DNA of 64,000 nt from Phycisphaeraceae bacterium (GCA_020639155.1 JACKHF010000002.1:310001-374000), one strand, 5' to 3'. Shown: positions 8,846 to 18,298, counted from the first letter of the stretch. Made by a program: numbers and translations. Notes: generated by a model from the letters alone, not told the origin.

Positions 8846-10723
8846 ATGGGATTTTTAGGAGTTGCCCTTCCACTCGCGGTGGTGCTGTTTTCACTGCTGA
8901 TGTGGATGAATCGCGGGTTTTTCTCGGCCGCAATTCACTTGGTCTGTACGATCGTCGCTGGTGCGATTGCGTTTGCATTCTGGGAACCACTCTCACTCAT
9001 GCTTCTCGACAAATCTCCGCAAACCGGATTTGCAAGCGTTTTACGCGATGTTGCCTGGGGTGTTTCGCTGTCTAGTGTCTTTGTGGTCAGTCTTGTTGTG
9101 CTTCGCGGCGCTGTTGACAGCATTGTGAGAAGGAACGCGAATGTTTCCGATCAGGCGAACACGATCGGCGGCACGCTCTGTGGCATCGGATCTGGCATCA
9201 TTGCGTCAGGCATCATGACGCTCAGCATTGGTTCGCTTCGTCTGGGAAGCGACTGGCCTACCACGGTCACATATAACGATCTTGACGCACGCGGGAGTAT
9301 TGTGTTCAACTCCGGCATTATGAAGCCATGGACAGACGAACTCACTGCGAAGTTCTACGGCATTGCATCTGCCGGTGCATTCAAGCCTGTCATTGGTGGT
9401 GATAGTCTCGCTCGCTCCTATCCAGAGGGGGTGCATGTTGTTCCATCCTCGCTGCGTGTGTCGTTTGAAGGTGGCAATGGGAGAAACACTCTCAAACGGG
9501 GTGATCTGACGCTTCGGAAAGATTTCAGTTATGTTGTTGGTGATGTGACCAATGGCACTCCCATGGGGCAGTTGCTCAATACAGACAAATGGGTTTCCTC
9601 CCAGCACAAAGCTGTTCGTTTGAACGGGGAAGAGATTACTCGCGGCTACCTGATCGGTGTTGCGATCGACTTTGGTCCGGGTGCAAAGGAGACCGGTGGT
9701 GGCTCTCAGGTGCAGATGACCAATGCGCAGGTGCGGCTCGTTGCTGAGGATGAGAACGGTGAATCCCGGTCCTATTTCCCGGTTGCGTGTTTCTCGGCAT
9801 CAAGCGGATCATCAACTGGCCGAGTAGGCCGCTGGAGGTTTGACCAGGGTGATCTTGATAACCCAATGGTCATCACATCAGTTGGCGGCAGTTCGAATAC
9901 GCCGTTTACCTTTGAGTTTGCAGTTGATGCTGGCTTCCTGCCACACGCAATCTTTGTGAAAAATGTACGCGTTGACATCTCAAATACGATGCAGGAACTA
10001 CCCAGCGATCGGGTGTTTGCCGCAGTCAGCACAGACAAGGGGCGGGATCGCTGGATCAGCACCATGTACGATCCATCCGACACCGACAGCACGATAGCTG
10101 GAGAAAACGCGGTCGCAGTTCGTGAAATCATGATCCGCCCGCAGAATGAAACACGCGCCAACCGCGGTGAACTGCTTCAGGACATTGGCATCACTATCCG
10201 TAACAGCATCGGCTTCATCATCAAGAAAGGTGTTGAAGGATCACTCCAGGTCTCATCGGACGCAGGCAAGATGGATATTGTGAATGGTGAGCAGAAGTTC
10301 AGCAGTGAACAGTTGAAAACAGTCGGTGTGATCGAGAAGAGTCTCCGAATCGGCACCTTCCAGGAGTCCGATGGTGTTCGCGTTGTTCAAATGGATGTCA
10401 GTGTTGGTTCCCGTCTTGATCTTCTTGGTCCGTACTTTGAAGGGGTCAATCGAAATCAACCAATCCGTCTTGTCGATGAGAATGGAACGGCATACGACGC
10501 CATCGGTTTTATTTACCGAGATCAGGCCGCATTGACACATATCAGGTTCACACCGTCTATTCCGCTCAAGTCGATCAATGACATCCCGAGTCGTCCATCC
10601 ATTACCAATCCGGATGGCAAGCTCACGATTATCTTCCGTGTTTCACGCGGCGTGAACATCCGGTTCCTCCAGGTCGGTGATTTCACTATTATGGACTTCT
10701 CGCAGGCTCCGTGGCCTGTCTGA
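8846..10723 (+). CDS. CvpA-like membrane protein with large extracytoplasmic domain
   Basis: A 625-residue protein. Residues 1-150 contain about four membrane segments (GFLGVALPLAVVLFSLLMW, AIHLVCTIVAGAIAFAFW, WGVSLSSVFVVSLVVL and GIGSGIIASGIMTLSIG) arranged like CvpA (colicin V production) proteins. The remaining 470 residues are soluble, rich in beta-strand-like sequence, and not recognised; they include two similar-looking halves that end in FxVAxDxG/RV-type segments but no clear repeat. The start is ATG 8846, with GAGGAG 6 bases upstream. It follows the two secretion-ATPase-like genes in the same direction, and a terminator-like hairpin lies 95 bases after its stop. This suggests a three-gene unit 5551-10723. 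Function unknown. Confidence 0.75.
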   Translation: MGFLGVALPLAVVLFSLLMWMNRGFFSAAIHLVCTIVAGAIAFAFWEPLSLMLLDKSPQTGFASVLRDVAWGVSLSSVFVVSLVVLRGAVDSIVRRNANVSDQANTIGGTLCGIGSGIIASGIMTLSIGSLRLGSDWPTTVTYNDLDARGSIVFNSGIMKPWTDELTAKFYGIASAGAFKPVIGGDSLARSYPEGVHVVPSSLRVSFEGGNGRNTLKRGDLTLRKDFSYVVGDVTNGTPMGQLLNTDKWVSSQHKAVRLNGEEITRGYLIGVAIDFGPGAKETGGGSQVQMTNAQVRLVAEDENGESRSYFPVACFSASSGSSTGRVGRWRFDQGDLDNPMVITSVGGSSNTPFTFEFAVDAGFLPHAIFVKNVRVDISNTMQELPSDRVFAAVSTDKGRDRWISTMYDPSDTDSTIAGENAVAVREIMIRPQNETRANRGELLQDIGITIRNSIGFIIKKGVEGSLQVSSDAGKMDIVNGEQKFSSEQLKTVGVIEKSLRIGTFQESDGVRVVQMDVSVGSRLDLLGPYFEGVNRNQPIRLVDENGTAYDAIGFIYRDQAALTHIRFTPSIPLKSINDIPSRPSITNPDGKLTIIFRVSRGVNIRFLQVGDFTIMDFSQAPWPV

Positions 10724-10817
10724 TCGAGTGCATTTGCGTTGAGACCAGTCGGGTAAACTTGCCGAGCGGCGGTCGATCGCCAATGCTTGTGAAGTGACCA
10801 CAGAACCACACAACAAA

Positions 10818-10846
10818 CCGACCCGGGACCTCGGTCTCCGGGTCGG
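10818..10846 (+). terminator. Terminator-like hairpin after the CvpA-like gene
   Basis: A 9-bp perfect stem (CCGACCCGG at 10818-10826, CCGGGTCGG at 10838-10846) with an 11-base loop is followed by TGTTGCTTT. It probably ends the 5551-10723 unit, and argues that the MFS gene starts downstream of it rather than at the GTG at 10794. Confidence 0.55.
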
Positions 10847-10889
10847 TGTTGCTTTGGCGAGTGTCCTCCCCAGCTTTCACCCGAGGCAC

Positions 10890-12236
10890 ATGCCTTTCAT
10901 GGCAAGACTGAACTTCAGCCGTGAGGTTCTCAGCGCTGCAACGCTTCCATTTATTACCGCTGGCATTGAGGGGGCAATTGCTGGCGTCTTTGTTCGAAAT
11001 GCCTTCGAGCATGTCGTGAGCGATGATTATCTCAACGCGCTCACCACACTCGTCGCTTCCTCGCCAGCACTTTCAAACCTCAGCAGCCCCATATGGCGAC
11101 GGATGCTTCGCGGGACAGATCGTCCGCGCATTGCGGGTATGCTCTTGATCTTCATTATGCTTTCGGTGGTCATGGTCTCAACCGCACAGATCAGTACGTT
11201 CGGCGCAGTCCAGGTTGTGGTTGCTGTGATCTTTGGTCGCATACTCTGGACGGGATTTATCTCTGCCCGTGCAACAACGTGGCAACTCAACTATCCTCGG
11301 GAGTCCCGTGGGCGCATTACAGGGAAGCTCGCAACCGTACAGACGCTCACGATTGCGGCACTGGGATGGACACTGGGAAAGGCGCTTGACTACGAACAGA
11401 ACGCGTTCCGTGTGCTCCTTCCAGTTGGCTGTGTGATCGGATTCGTGACTGTATGGACATGGCTGCGGATGCCCGTACGTCAGAACGCAAAGCTCCGGCG
11501 CGATGAGCGAGCGATAGCAAGCAACGCGGATGCGAGGCGTTCTCTCACGATCTACCAGATTCTCAAGACAGACAGTGCCTATCGATCGTACATGATGTCG
11601 CAGATGATGATGGGGCTTGGAAATCTCATCATGATCGCGATCAGCCCTGTCATGGTGAAAGAGGTCTTTCATCAGTCCTACTCGGGCGGTATTGCGATCA
11701 CGAACACGCTGCCGCTTCTCATGATGCCGGTGAGCATACCCATCTGGGCACGACTACTGGACAAGGGGCATGTTGTGGCGTTCAGAGCGGTGCACAGCTG
11801 GGTGTTTGTGACGAGCCAGACGTGCATGGTGCTCGGATACTGGTTCCAGGAAATATCACTGATCTACGCGGCTGCAGCATTTCAGGGCGCAGGATTCGGT
11901 GGGGGAGTGCTTGCGTGGCCTCTCGGTCACATGGACTTTGCACCGCCGGAAAGGGCCGCTGACTACCTCAACGTCCACGTTTGGCTCACGGGATTACGCG
12001 GACTTGTTGCCCCACTCATTGCCTTCGGCGTCTACAACGGCCTGAAAAGCCTGCCTGAGAGTGAGCATGTGCCAAGCCCGGTGTCACTTGCTTCCAGTGG
12101 CGTGTCATTCCTGTGCCTTCTGCTTGTGTTTTCTGGTGCGATTGGGTTTGTAAGGATGTGGCGCAAGGGGGAATATGGTCAGAAGCATCGCGAAGAACAG
12201 CCTGCGAGGGAAGCTCGCATCAGGACCGGCATCTGA
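10890..12236 (+). CDS. Major facilitator superfamily transporter
   Basis: About 448 residues with some 10-12 hydrophobic segments, for example GMLLIFIMLSVVMVS, LPLLMMPVSIPIWARLLD and SGVSFLCLLLVFSGAIGFV. The loop motif SPIWRRMLRGTDRPRIAG after the second segment resembles the G-x-L-(A/S)-D-R-x-G-R-(R/K) loop of MFS carriers, and GRITGKL may be its weak second-half counterpart. The substrate cannot be told. The frame extends to a GTG at 10794, but a terminator-like hairpin lies in that extension, so ATG 10890 or 10899 is more likely; GAGG sits just upstream. The stop codon lies inside a 12-bp palindrome (12233-12244). The threonine aldolase gene begins 24 bases later. Confidence 0.82.
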   Translation: MPFMARLNFSREVLSAATLPFITAGIEGAIAGVFVRNAFEHVVSDDYLNALTTLVASSPALSNLSSPIWRRMLRGTDRPRIAGMLLIFIMLSVVMVSTAQISTFGAVQVVVAVIFGRILWTGFISARATTWQLNYPRESRGRITGKLATVQTLTIAALGWTLGKALDYEQNAFRVLLPVGCVIGFVTVWTWLRMPVRQNAKLRRDERAIASNADARRSLTIYQILKTDSAYRSYMMSQMMMGLGNLIMIAISPVMVKEVFHQSYSGGIAITNTLPLLMMPVSIPIWARLLDKGHVVAFRAVHSWVFVTSQTCMVLGYWFQEISLIYAAAAFQGAGFGGGVLAWPLGHMDFAPPERAADYLNVHVWLTGLRGLVAPLIAFGVYNGLKSLPESEHVPSPVSLASSGVSFLCLLLVFSGAIGFVRMWRKGEYGQKHREEQPAREARIRTGI

Positions 12237-12260
12237 CATGTCAGGTCACTACGCTTTTGT

Positions 12261-13304
12261 ATGAGTGCCAAGCAGAACCCAGTCGATCTTCGCAGCGACA
12301 CAGTGACCAAGCCCGACCCTGTCATGCGCGAGGCTATGGCAAACGCGCAGGTCGGTGACGATGTGCTTGAGGGTGATCCAACCGTTCGTGCGCTGGAAGA
12401 GCGCGTTGCTGCATTGTTCGGTAAGGAAGCTGCGCTGTTCGTCCCTTCCGGCACAATGGCAAACCAGCTCGCGCTGCGATCACAGACAAATCCCAGTGAA
12501 GCAGTTATCTGCCATGAGGAGAGTCATGTCATCTTCTATGAGACCGGCGCTCCCGCTGCGATCTCTGGTGTGATGTGCGCTGCGGCTCGTGGGAAACAGG
12601 GCATCTTTGATGTAGACGAGATCAACAGACTCTTCCGCGATAATGAAGCTCACAATGCGCCAACAACACTTCTGGTTCTCGAGAACACGCATAATCGTGG
12701 TGGTGGATCAGTCTGGCCGATCGAGCAATATGCCCGTGTCTGCACACATGCAAGAGGGCGCGGGCTTCGTGTTCACCTTGACGGCGCACGTATCTGGAAC
12801 GCTGTCGCAGCAACAGGTATCAATGAACGCGAGTGGGGGAAGCATGCAGACTCGATCTCGTGTTGTTTTTCGAAAGGGCTCGGTGCACCGATTGGTTCAG
12901 CACTGATTGGTGATAATGTAACCATCACAAGAGCACGACGGTTTCGCAAAATGCTCGGTGGTTCCATGCGCCAAGCGGGCATCATTGCCGCAGCAGCCAT
13001 GCACGCTGTCGAGCACAATCGGGCTCGGTTGAAGGACGACCACAGACGAACCTCACGACTTGCTGAGTTGGTGTCATCTTCTGCTCATGCGAGGATTCAT
13101 GAAGGGTGCCCGCAGACAAACATGATCTACTTTGATCTTGTTGGAGATTTCCCATCTGCAGCGGAGATGTGCAAGGTCTTTGGTGAGGCGGGAGTGTTGA
13201 TGCTGCCCGAGGGTATGAGCACGATTCGTGCGGTATGCCACTTGCACATTACCGATGATGATATTGAGCGGGCTGGGAACGTGATCGTTAACACGCTTGG
13301 TTGA
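12261..13304 (+). CDS. ltaE: Low-specificity L-threonine aldolase
   Basis: A PLP enzyme of 347 residues that cleaves L-threonine and allo-threonine to glycine and acetaldehyde. Family signatures are present: DLRSDTVTKP at the N-terminus, GDDVLEGDPTV, ALFVPSGTMANQ in the cofactor site, HLDGARIWNA (the aspartate that pairs with the PLP nitrogen), and SCCFSKGLGAPIGS with the Schiff-base lysine. The length is normal for the family. It follows the MFS gene closely and may be co-transcribed with it, which could link it to amino-acid uptake or efflux, but that is inference. Confidence 0.93.
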   Translation: MSAKQNPVDLRSDTVTKPDPVMREAMANAQVGDDVLEGDPTVRALEERVAALFGKEAALFVPSGTMANQLALRSQTNPSEAVICHEESHVIFYETGAPAAISGVMCAAARGKQGIFDVDEINRLFRDNEAHNAPTTLLVLENTHNRGGGSVWPIEQYARVCTHARGRGLRVHLDGARIWNAVAATGINEREWGKHADSISCCFSKGLGAPIGSALIGDNVTITRARRFRKMLGGSMRQAGIIAAAAMHAVEHNRARLKDDHRRTSRLAELVSSSAHARIHEGCPQTNMIYFDLVGDFPSAAEMCKVFGEAGVLMLPEGMSTIRAVCHLHITDDDIERAGNVIVNTLG

Positions 13305-13320
13305 TTAGGTGTTATGAATC

Positions 13321-13490
13321 GAAGGAAAAAGGCTGTGAAACCCGTGAGAGTTTCACAGCCCCTGGATCCCGCGGCCGGCTGAGTCTGCTCTTCAGCCGGG
13401 GAGCTAAGCTCCGAGAGCCCGCGGAGGTTGCGCCGATGGAATGTATCTGAACCCTTCAACCTCGATACTGTCTTTGTATCGATTGATCTC
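13321..13490 (-). ncRNA. Candidate structured RNA ending in a terminator
   Basis: Read on the minus strand, this stretch contains a 7-bp hairpin (TCGATAC/GTATCGA, 13462-13482), a 7-bp stem (13457-13463 with 13424-13430), and a three-way junction. The junction's outer stem is CCGCGG (13369-13374 with 13419-13424), enclosing an 8-bp hairpin CCGGCTGA/TCAGCCGG (13375-13399) and a 5-bp hairpin GGAGC/GCTCC (13400-13412). It ends with the terminator at 13331-13360. The gene-free stretch 13305-13651 otherwise holds AT-richer sequence. A 62-codon minus-strand frame (13404-13592) overlaps it and cannot be excluded as a short gene. It could also be the 3' end of the TPR transcript. No known RNA family was recognised. 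Confidence 0.35.
13331..13360 (-). terminator. Strong Rho-independent terminator, possibly bidirectional
   Basis: An 11-bp perfect stem (GGCTGTGAAAC at 13331-13341, GTTTCACAGCC at 13350-13360) is followed, on the minus strand, by TTTTTCCTT. It lies between the convergent ltaE (+) and TPR (-) genes, 26 bases after the ltaE stop. Confidence 0.75.
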
Positions 13491-13651
13491 CTCTTGTCTC
13501 CTACAACTTGTAGAACACATGAATAAACGACACAGATGCGCCAAAGTTCCAACTGGTGTCAGATTTTTTGGAAAATTCTTGATCAGTTTCAAGGTCTTGG
13601 CACTTTTGGTCCAGAATGCGAAGAATTGTGAGCCACTGTTGATACCCAGTC

Positions 13652-15034
13652 TCAGGACACTCGGGTCCGTGTAACAAGCCGACGGCAGACGTGGCCAATT
13701 CCCGTCATGACCTCAAGCCCTGTATGCATTATCAGCATCAGCCTGAGCCTTCGCACAGTCGCATCATCGGGGTCGACCTGCCTTGCCTGTCTGACCCAGT
13801 ACCGTGCCCGATTCCATTGCTTTTGGCGAATGCTTGAGAGGGCAAGGTTGTACATCGGGCCAACCATCGTCGGAGCGAGCCTGAGAGCCCGTCTGGCAGC
13901 ATCTGAGGCACGCTCATCGTCACCGGCCTGGAAACACGCAGCGCTAAGCAGATGCATTGCCTGAGCCGCCCCCGGCCGGCGCTCCAGATTGACTTTGGCA
14001 GCCCTGACGGCTTCGGCTGCAAGTCCAGCATCCATAAGAAGCCCGGACAGGTGCTCGACAGCTTCGTCGCTGAACAGCTGTGGCTGATTCCGCATGAGGG
14101 TGTGTTCAGCAAGCAACAGCTCACGAGCCCGCTGAAGATCGCCCTGCGCATTCCGTTTCAACAGAATCTCACCAAGCCGTCGACGCACACCAAAGACCTC
14201 GGGGTCGAGTTTGACAAGGACATCAAAGAACTCAATCGCCCGTTCGTTATTTCCAACATGCAGCGCCAGTGACGCAAGCAGGTCATGAGCCTCAAGATGA
14301 TCCGGCACCAGTTCAAGCACCTGGCGGAACTTCTCGTCGGCTTCGGTCACACGGCCAAGCTCACGCAAGACCTTGCCCAGCCCAATCATTGCCTCAATCT
14401 TGCCTGGATGGGTTCGCACTTCCTTCAGGAACAACTGGCGAGCCCGTTCAAGCCGGCCTGTGGATGCAAACACCTCGGCTAGCCGCGACCAGACGCCCGG
14501 CAGTCTTGGGTCGATCTTTCCAGCCTCACGCAAGCACCAGATCGCACGCTCAGGAAGCCCTCTGGCGATAAGTGATTCAGCAATTGCGGCGTGAAGATCT
14601 GCAGAATCATCGCACGTCTGCTGGGCTAGATAGTACACCACTTCAGCCTTGTCGTGCTCTCCCAGCCGCGTCAGTGCAGCGATGTGCTGCACGAGTGGCG
14701 TTGGATCATCAGGCACAATTGATGCTGCTTTCTCAAACCATGAGATACTTGCAGCGTCGTTGCCCTCACGGGTGTGCATCATCCCCACCATAAGTGGAGC
14801 AGCTGAGTGGTCTGGCGAGAGCTCGTGCGAGCGGATGAATGCCCTGCGCGCGTCTGCATGCCTGCCCGCAGCATCCAGCGTCAGCCCCAGGTTGAAGTGC
14901 CACTCGGGTTGGTGGGGATCAATGGACAGCGCATAGCGAAGCTCGGACTCCGCCTCGTCCCAATGCCCAGCCTCGAAGAACGCATGTGCACGTTCAACGT
15001 GGTGTTCAGCATCATTCCACTCGCCCATTGCCAC
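13652..15034 (-). CDS. Tetratricopeptide-repeat protein
   Basis: About 460 residues made almost wholly of TPR units. Examples are AHAFFEAGHWDEAESELRYA, then PEWHFNLGLTLDAAGRHADA, and further helices with the W-LG-Y-A-F-A-P spacing through the end (for example MYNLALSSIRQKQWNRARYW). No signal peptide or membrane segment is seen, so it is probably cytoplasmic and works as a protein-interaction scaffold. The start is the GTG at 15034 (GAGG 7 bases upstream) or the ATG at 15028. It is divergent from the HEAT-like secreted protein at 15236. No partner can be named. Confidence 0.8.
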   Translation of the reverse strand: MAMGEWNDAEHHVERAHAFFEAGHWDEAESELRYALSIDPHQPEWHFNLGLTLDAAGRHADARRAFIRSHELSPDHSAAPLMVGMMHTREGNDAASISWFEKAASIVPDDPTPLVQHIAALTRLGEHDKAEVVYYLAQQTCDDSADLHAAIAESLIARGLPERAIWCLREAGKIDPRLPGVWSRLAEVFASTGRLERARQLFLKEVRTHPGKIEAMIGLGKVLRELGRVTEADEKFRQVLELVPDHLEAHDLLASLALHVGNNERAIEFFDVLVKLDPEVFGVRRRLGEILLKRNAQGDLQRARELLLAEHTLMRNQPQLFSDEAVEHLSGLLMDAGLAAEAVRAAKVNLERRPGAAQAMHLLSAACFQAGDDERASDAARRALRLAPTMVGPMYNLALSSIRQKQWNRARYWVRQARQVDPDDATVRRLRLMLIMHTGLEVMTGIGHVCRRLVTRTRVS

Positions 15035-15235
15035 AGATCTACCTCGCAGTGCGCCATGATATTTCGATCACGTCATTGTTACCGATTTGCCGCAAGGATT
15101 CTCGCTGATCCATCGGTCAAGACGATACGATAGCTGTACGCATCGTATCAGCTTGCCAGCACCTGCGCATCCCTGATTGGGATGCCAGTCTGTTCCACAT
15201 GTTTGTTTTCCACGCCAGCGATATTTCCTGATCCA

Positions 15236-17263
15236 ATGAGTTTGACCCATGCCACAATCCGAGCACTTTGCATCGTTGCGGTATGTGCTTTTGGACCAAT
15301 AACCACACAAAGTCTGGCACAACCGAGTTCTACAGCCGAAACCTCGACCGATCCCAGCCCAAGGGATATCCTGCTTTCGATAGACACGTCTGCCACCGAA
15401 AGGGCCTCCGCTGCGACCCGTCTCCTTGAGAATGAGCAGGTAGAACCTGGTTCAGCACGTCAAGCGATTTCCGAAGTGCTTCGATCTGACATCGGTCGCG
15501 ACCCGATGCTCCGTGCCATATCGAGTCGTCGCGATCGACCAGCTTGGATCGTTTCAGAACTGTCGTCACTTATGGATAGCGTGCCCGCAGGGAAACGGCA
15601 GACGCTATATTCGACCATATCAACGGTGGTCGACTGGCAACTCGCAAATCTGCTCCTCCGCGATGCGCAGGGTGATTCTCCACTTGCCGGCGATGCACTC
15701 ACATCTCTCTACGCGATGGTTGGTATGCGTCGGGGGAGTGAGCAAGATCTTGACACAATAGCCAAGTGGATGGAAACGTCACGATTGTTGAGCGAGCCGC
15801 AGTGGTATGCAGAGGTTGCCGAAAACCACGCAAGAACGGCAAGAGCGCGGGCGGTCGATGTGAATAACGCGCTGACCGAACTCATTGCAAGTTATCGAAT
15901 GAGTTATGATCTTCTGAAGGATTCTCCCGAAAAACGTCCAGAACTTCTTCTCCGATTGATTGAGCACGATCGTTCCGAGGTTCGTGAGTTCGGCTATACC
16001 CTTGCTGAGCGCGAGTTGCAGGCTGCACGCCAACTGGGTGATGCGTTTAACAAGCGTGTTGCTGCTCAACTTGTCCATCCGTCAGCAACCACGCGTATGC
16101 TCGCTGCACGCCTGCTTCCGAGGCTTGGATTCGATGACGGTGGCGCCGCGCTGGCGGAAGGGCTTGCGCGAGAAACAGATCCAAACGTGGCAGCCGCGAT
16201 GTTGGAAGCGGTAGCGCAGCGATGGAAAGTGTCGATGATGGCTCCGTACGTGGTTCGATGGATTGCCGAGCCTTCTCCGGCCCGGATGGCTGCGTTTGAT
16301 GCGGCACGTGCTCTGATTGACGCGAGCGCCATGACGGACGACTCACAGATTGACGCGATTCGACTCGCGCTCTTTCACGTGCGAAGTTCTCTCCCGACTC
16401 CAACCACCGCGGCTCTGATTGTGTCCCTCGGGACCGATGAAGATGTCCAGAGCCTTGTCAATCATCTGGCATCCCTTGCCGATGCAAGTGCTTCTCAGCT
16501 TGATGCTCGTCGAAACTTTGCGCTGCTTGCTCCGATTGTTTGCGTTCGTCCAGAGTGTGCGGACATCCTCCGAAACGCTGCGAAGACTATGCCGGAAGTC
16601 TCTCCTTCTGCAGCCCGTGCGATCTCGCTTGCATTTGAATCGGACGAAGCCGCGCGAATCATCGCATCTCTCAGTTTCCAGTCATCACGGGCAAAGCAGG
16701 TGGCCCTTGCTCCGGTTCTGGAACCGCTTCCTGATGCAGCGTGCGCAGAGGTTGTCGCCGATCTTGATGCCGAGACAAAGATCCCGCTGTTACGCACGCT
16801 GCTTGCGCGCCCTTCGGTCGGCGGACTTGATGCAGCCAATGAGTTTGCGATCTCAATACATGTGCAGCTTGCCGAAGCACTTCTGCATCAGCGTGATCCA
16901 CAGGCTGCACTCGATACGATAATGGACCTGAGCCCAGCCGACGATTCAGCACATCGAGACACTCTTGTTGCTGCGCGTGCACGAGCACAACTGGCTCTTG
17001 GCAACACCGACGAGGTGATACGCATGGGAGTGCCTCCCGAGCTATGGCTCATGGGATTGCGCGAAGCCTATTGGGTTCGACGAAGTGATGTCCTGCACAT
17101 TGTGGACGTTATCAACAATCGCTTTGAGAAGCCGGAACTGACACCAGCGCAGTGGAACGAGGTTGCTTTTTACGGCTACATGTCGGTGCAATCACAACTT
17201 CCACCACAACCAACACCTGAAACCAACAACGAGCCTGTGCCGGTATCACCACCCGGTACATGA
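15236..17263 (+). CDS. Secreted HEAT-like repeat protein of unknown function
   Basis: A 675-residue protein. ATG 15236 is preferred because it begins a signal peptide (IRALCIVAVCAFG, cleavage near SLAQP); an upstream ATG at 15182 would bury it. The mature part is alpha-helical with repeated segments such as PSATTRMLAARLLPRLGFDD and DPNVAAAMLEAVAQRW, which look like HEAT or PBS-lyase-type repeats, and it ends in a proline-rich tail. No enzymatic motif was seen. Such exported repeat proteins are frequent in planctomycetes and probably bind other envelope proteins. Divergently oriented from the TPR gene, with about 200 gene-free bases between. Confidence 0.7.
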   Translation: MSLTHATIRALCIVAVCAFGPITTQSLAQPSSTAETSTDPSPRDILLSIDTSATERASAATRLLENEQVEPGSARQAISEVLRSDIGRDPMLRAISSRRDRPAWIVSELSSLMDSVPAGKRQTLYSTISTVVDWQLANLLLRDAQGDSPLAGDALTSLYAMVGMRRGSEQDLDTIAKWMETSRLLSEPQWYAEVAENHARTARARAVDVNNALTELIASYRMSYDLLKDSPEKRPELLLRLIEHDRSEVREFGYTLAERELQAARQLGDAFNKRVAAQLVHPSATTRMLAARLLPRLGFDDGGAALAEGLARETDPNVAAAMLEAVAQRWKVSMMAPYVVRWIAEPSPARMAAFDAARALIDASAMTDDSQIDAIRLALFHVRSSLPTPTTAALIVSLGTDEDVQSLVNHLASLADASASQLDARRNFALLAPIVCVRPECADILRNAAKTMPEVSPSAARAISLAFESDEAARIIASLSFQSSRAKQVALAPVLEPLPDAACAEVVADLDAETKIPLLRTLLARPSVGGLDAANEFAISIHVQLAEALLHQRDPQAALDTIMDLSPADDSAHRDTLVAARARAQLALGNTDEVIRMGVPPELWLMGLREAYWVRRSDVLHIVDVINNRFEKPELTPAQWNEVAFYGYMSVQSQLPPQPTPETNNEPVPVSPPGT

Positions 17264-17302
17264 ACTTCAGTGAAGTAATGTTGCAAACGCTGGTATAAAC
17301 AC

Positions 17303-18298
17303 TCAGCCCTTTGGCTTGCCTGATGGACGCAAGCGCCAGAGCAACGATGAAGATTTCGTATTGGCTTTGATCACTGGCTGGAAATGCGGAATCGCGTCTG
17401 GTTTTTCCAGAGCACGAAGTGCTGCAGTCGCAGATTCAAATCCTGCAGCAGGATCGAGCCCTGCCTCGATCCACGTATCAAGCGAGCGATCAGATCGACC
17501 GCGAACCGACTCCATGCGAATCCGCGGAGCTTCTGCCGAGAGCCCTGTAATAAGCGTGTATGCCATCTCAACAATGGAACGAACCTCGTCCGCTCTATCG
17601 AACAGGCTGTCGTTATGTATGCCTTCGACCGTGCGACGGAATCCGTACAGGTCGATGATCAGTGATCCATGCGGATCAACAAGTATCTCGTCAAGTGAGA
17701 GTGGGCCGTGCAGCAGATCACGATCATGCACAAACTGAAGTGTTTCAAGGAGTTGCACGATAGCGCGCCGAACCTCGGGCACCGGCATGCGTCCCTGCTT
17801 CTGTCCGAGCAGGCGTGACATTGTCAGCAACCCATCATGCGTGGCTGGGTATGGCGTTACCAGCAACGCCGAATCTGTGTTGCCGTCGAATGCAAACTCC
17901 ATCAGCGAGAGCAGATGCGGATGCTCAAGAGCAGAGAGTTTTTCGAATGCAGTAATGAATCGACGCTGATCTGTTTTCTTCGCGAATCCTTCAAACTGAT
18001 ACAGCATGAACGGACACTGCCTGCCCTCGTGGAACGCAAGCCAGCGCTGCCCCCATCGGGAAGCGGGAAGTACACCGGTGATTTTGTACGGACCGACCAT
18101 GGGTGATCCGGAAGAGACTGGTTCCAACGTCGAGAACTCCGCGTGGGGCAGAACTTCAGCCCACAAAGCATCTTGTGCATCTATGCTGGCAGACGGGAAA
18201 CGTTCAACCAGTGAGATGAGCGGGAACAATACGGCACTGAAATCGGCCTTTGCAAGCAGGAAACATCCCCGTTCGATACAATTCCGAACATTTTCCAA
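17303..18298 (-). CDS. Protein kinase-like protein with degenerate catalytic motifs
   Basis: A 331-residue protein whose middle resembles a Ser/Thr kinase fold: a P-loop-like N lobe start (GPYKITGVLPASRWGQRW), ALEHPHLLSLMEF (the typical LxHPHIxxLxEF strand) and FVHDRDLLHGPLSLDEILVD followed by LIIDLYGF. The catalytic HRDxKxxN loop reads HGPLSLDEI (197-205), with no catalytic aspartate or lysine, and the DFG motif reads DLYG (216-219). It is therefore likely a pseudokinase. No membrane segment. The start is uncertain: 18298 is a TTG, and the first in-frame ATG is residue 67, at the beginning of the kinase fold. A stress-sensing or scaffold role is speculation. Confidence 0.6.
   Translation of the reverse strand: MENVRNCIERGCFLLAKADFSAVLFPLISLVERFPSASIDAQDALWAEVLPHAEFSTLEPVSSGSPMVGPYKITGVLPASRWGQRWLAFHEGRQCPFMLYQFEGFAKKTDQRRFITAFEKLSALEHPHLLSLMEFAFDGNTDSALLVTPYPATHDGLLTMSRLLGQKQGRMPVPEVRRAIVQLLETLQFVHDRDLLHGPLSLDEILVDPHGSLIIDLYGFRRTVEGIHNDSLFDRADEVRSIVEMAYTLITGLSAEAPRIRMESVRGRSDRSLDTWIEAGLDPAAGFESATAALRALEKPDAIPHFQPVIKANTKSSSLLWRLRPSGKPKG

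Noticed and set aside
12233..12244. A 12-bp perfect palindrome spanning the MFS stop codon
   Set aside because: Short and isolated; no promoter or terminator pattern goes with it, so chance is a fair explanation.
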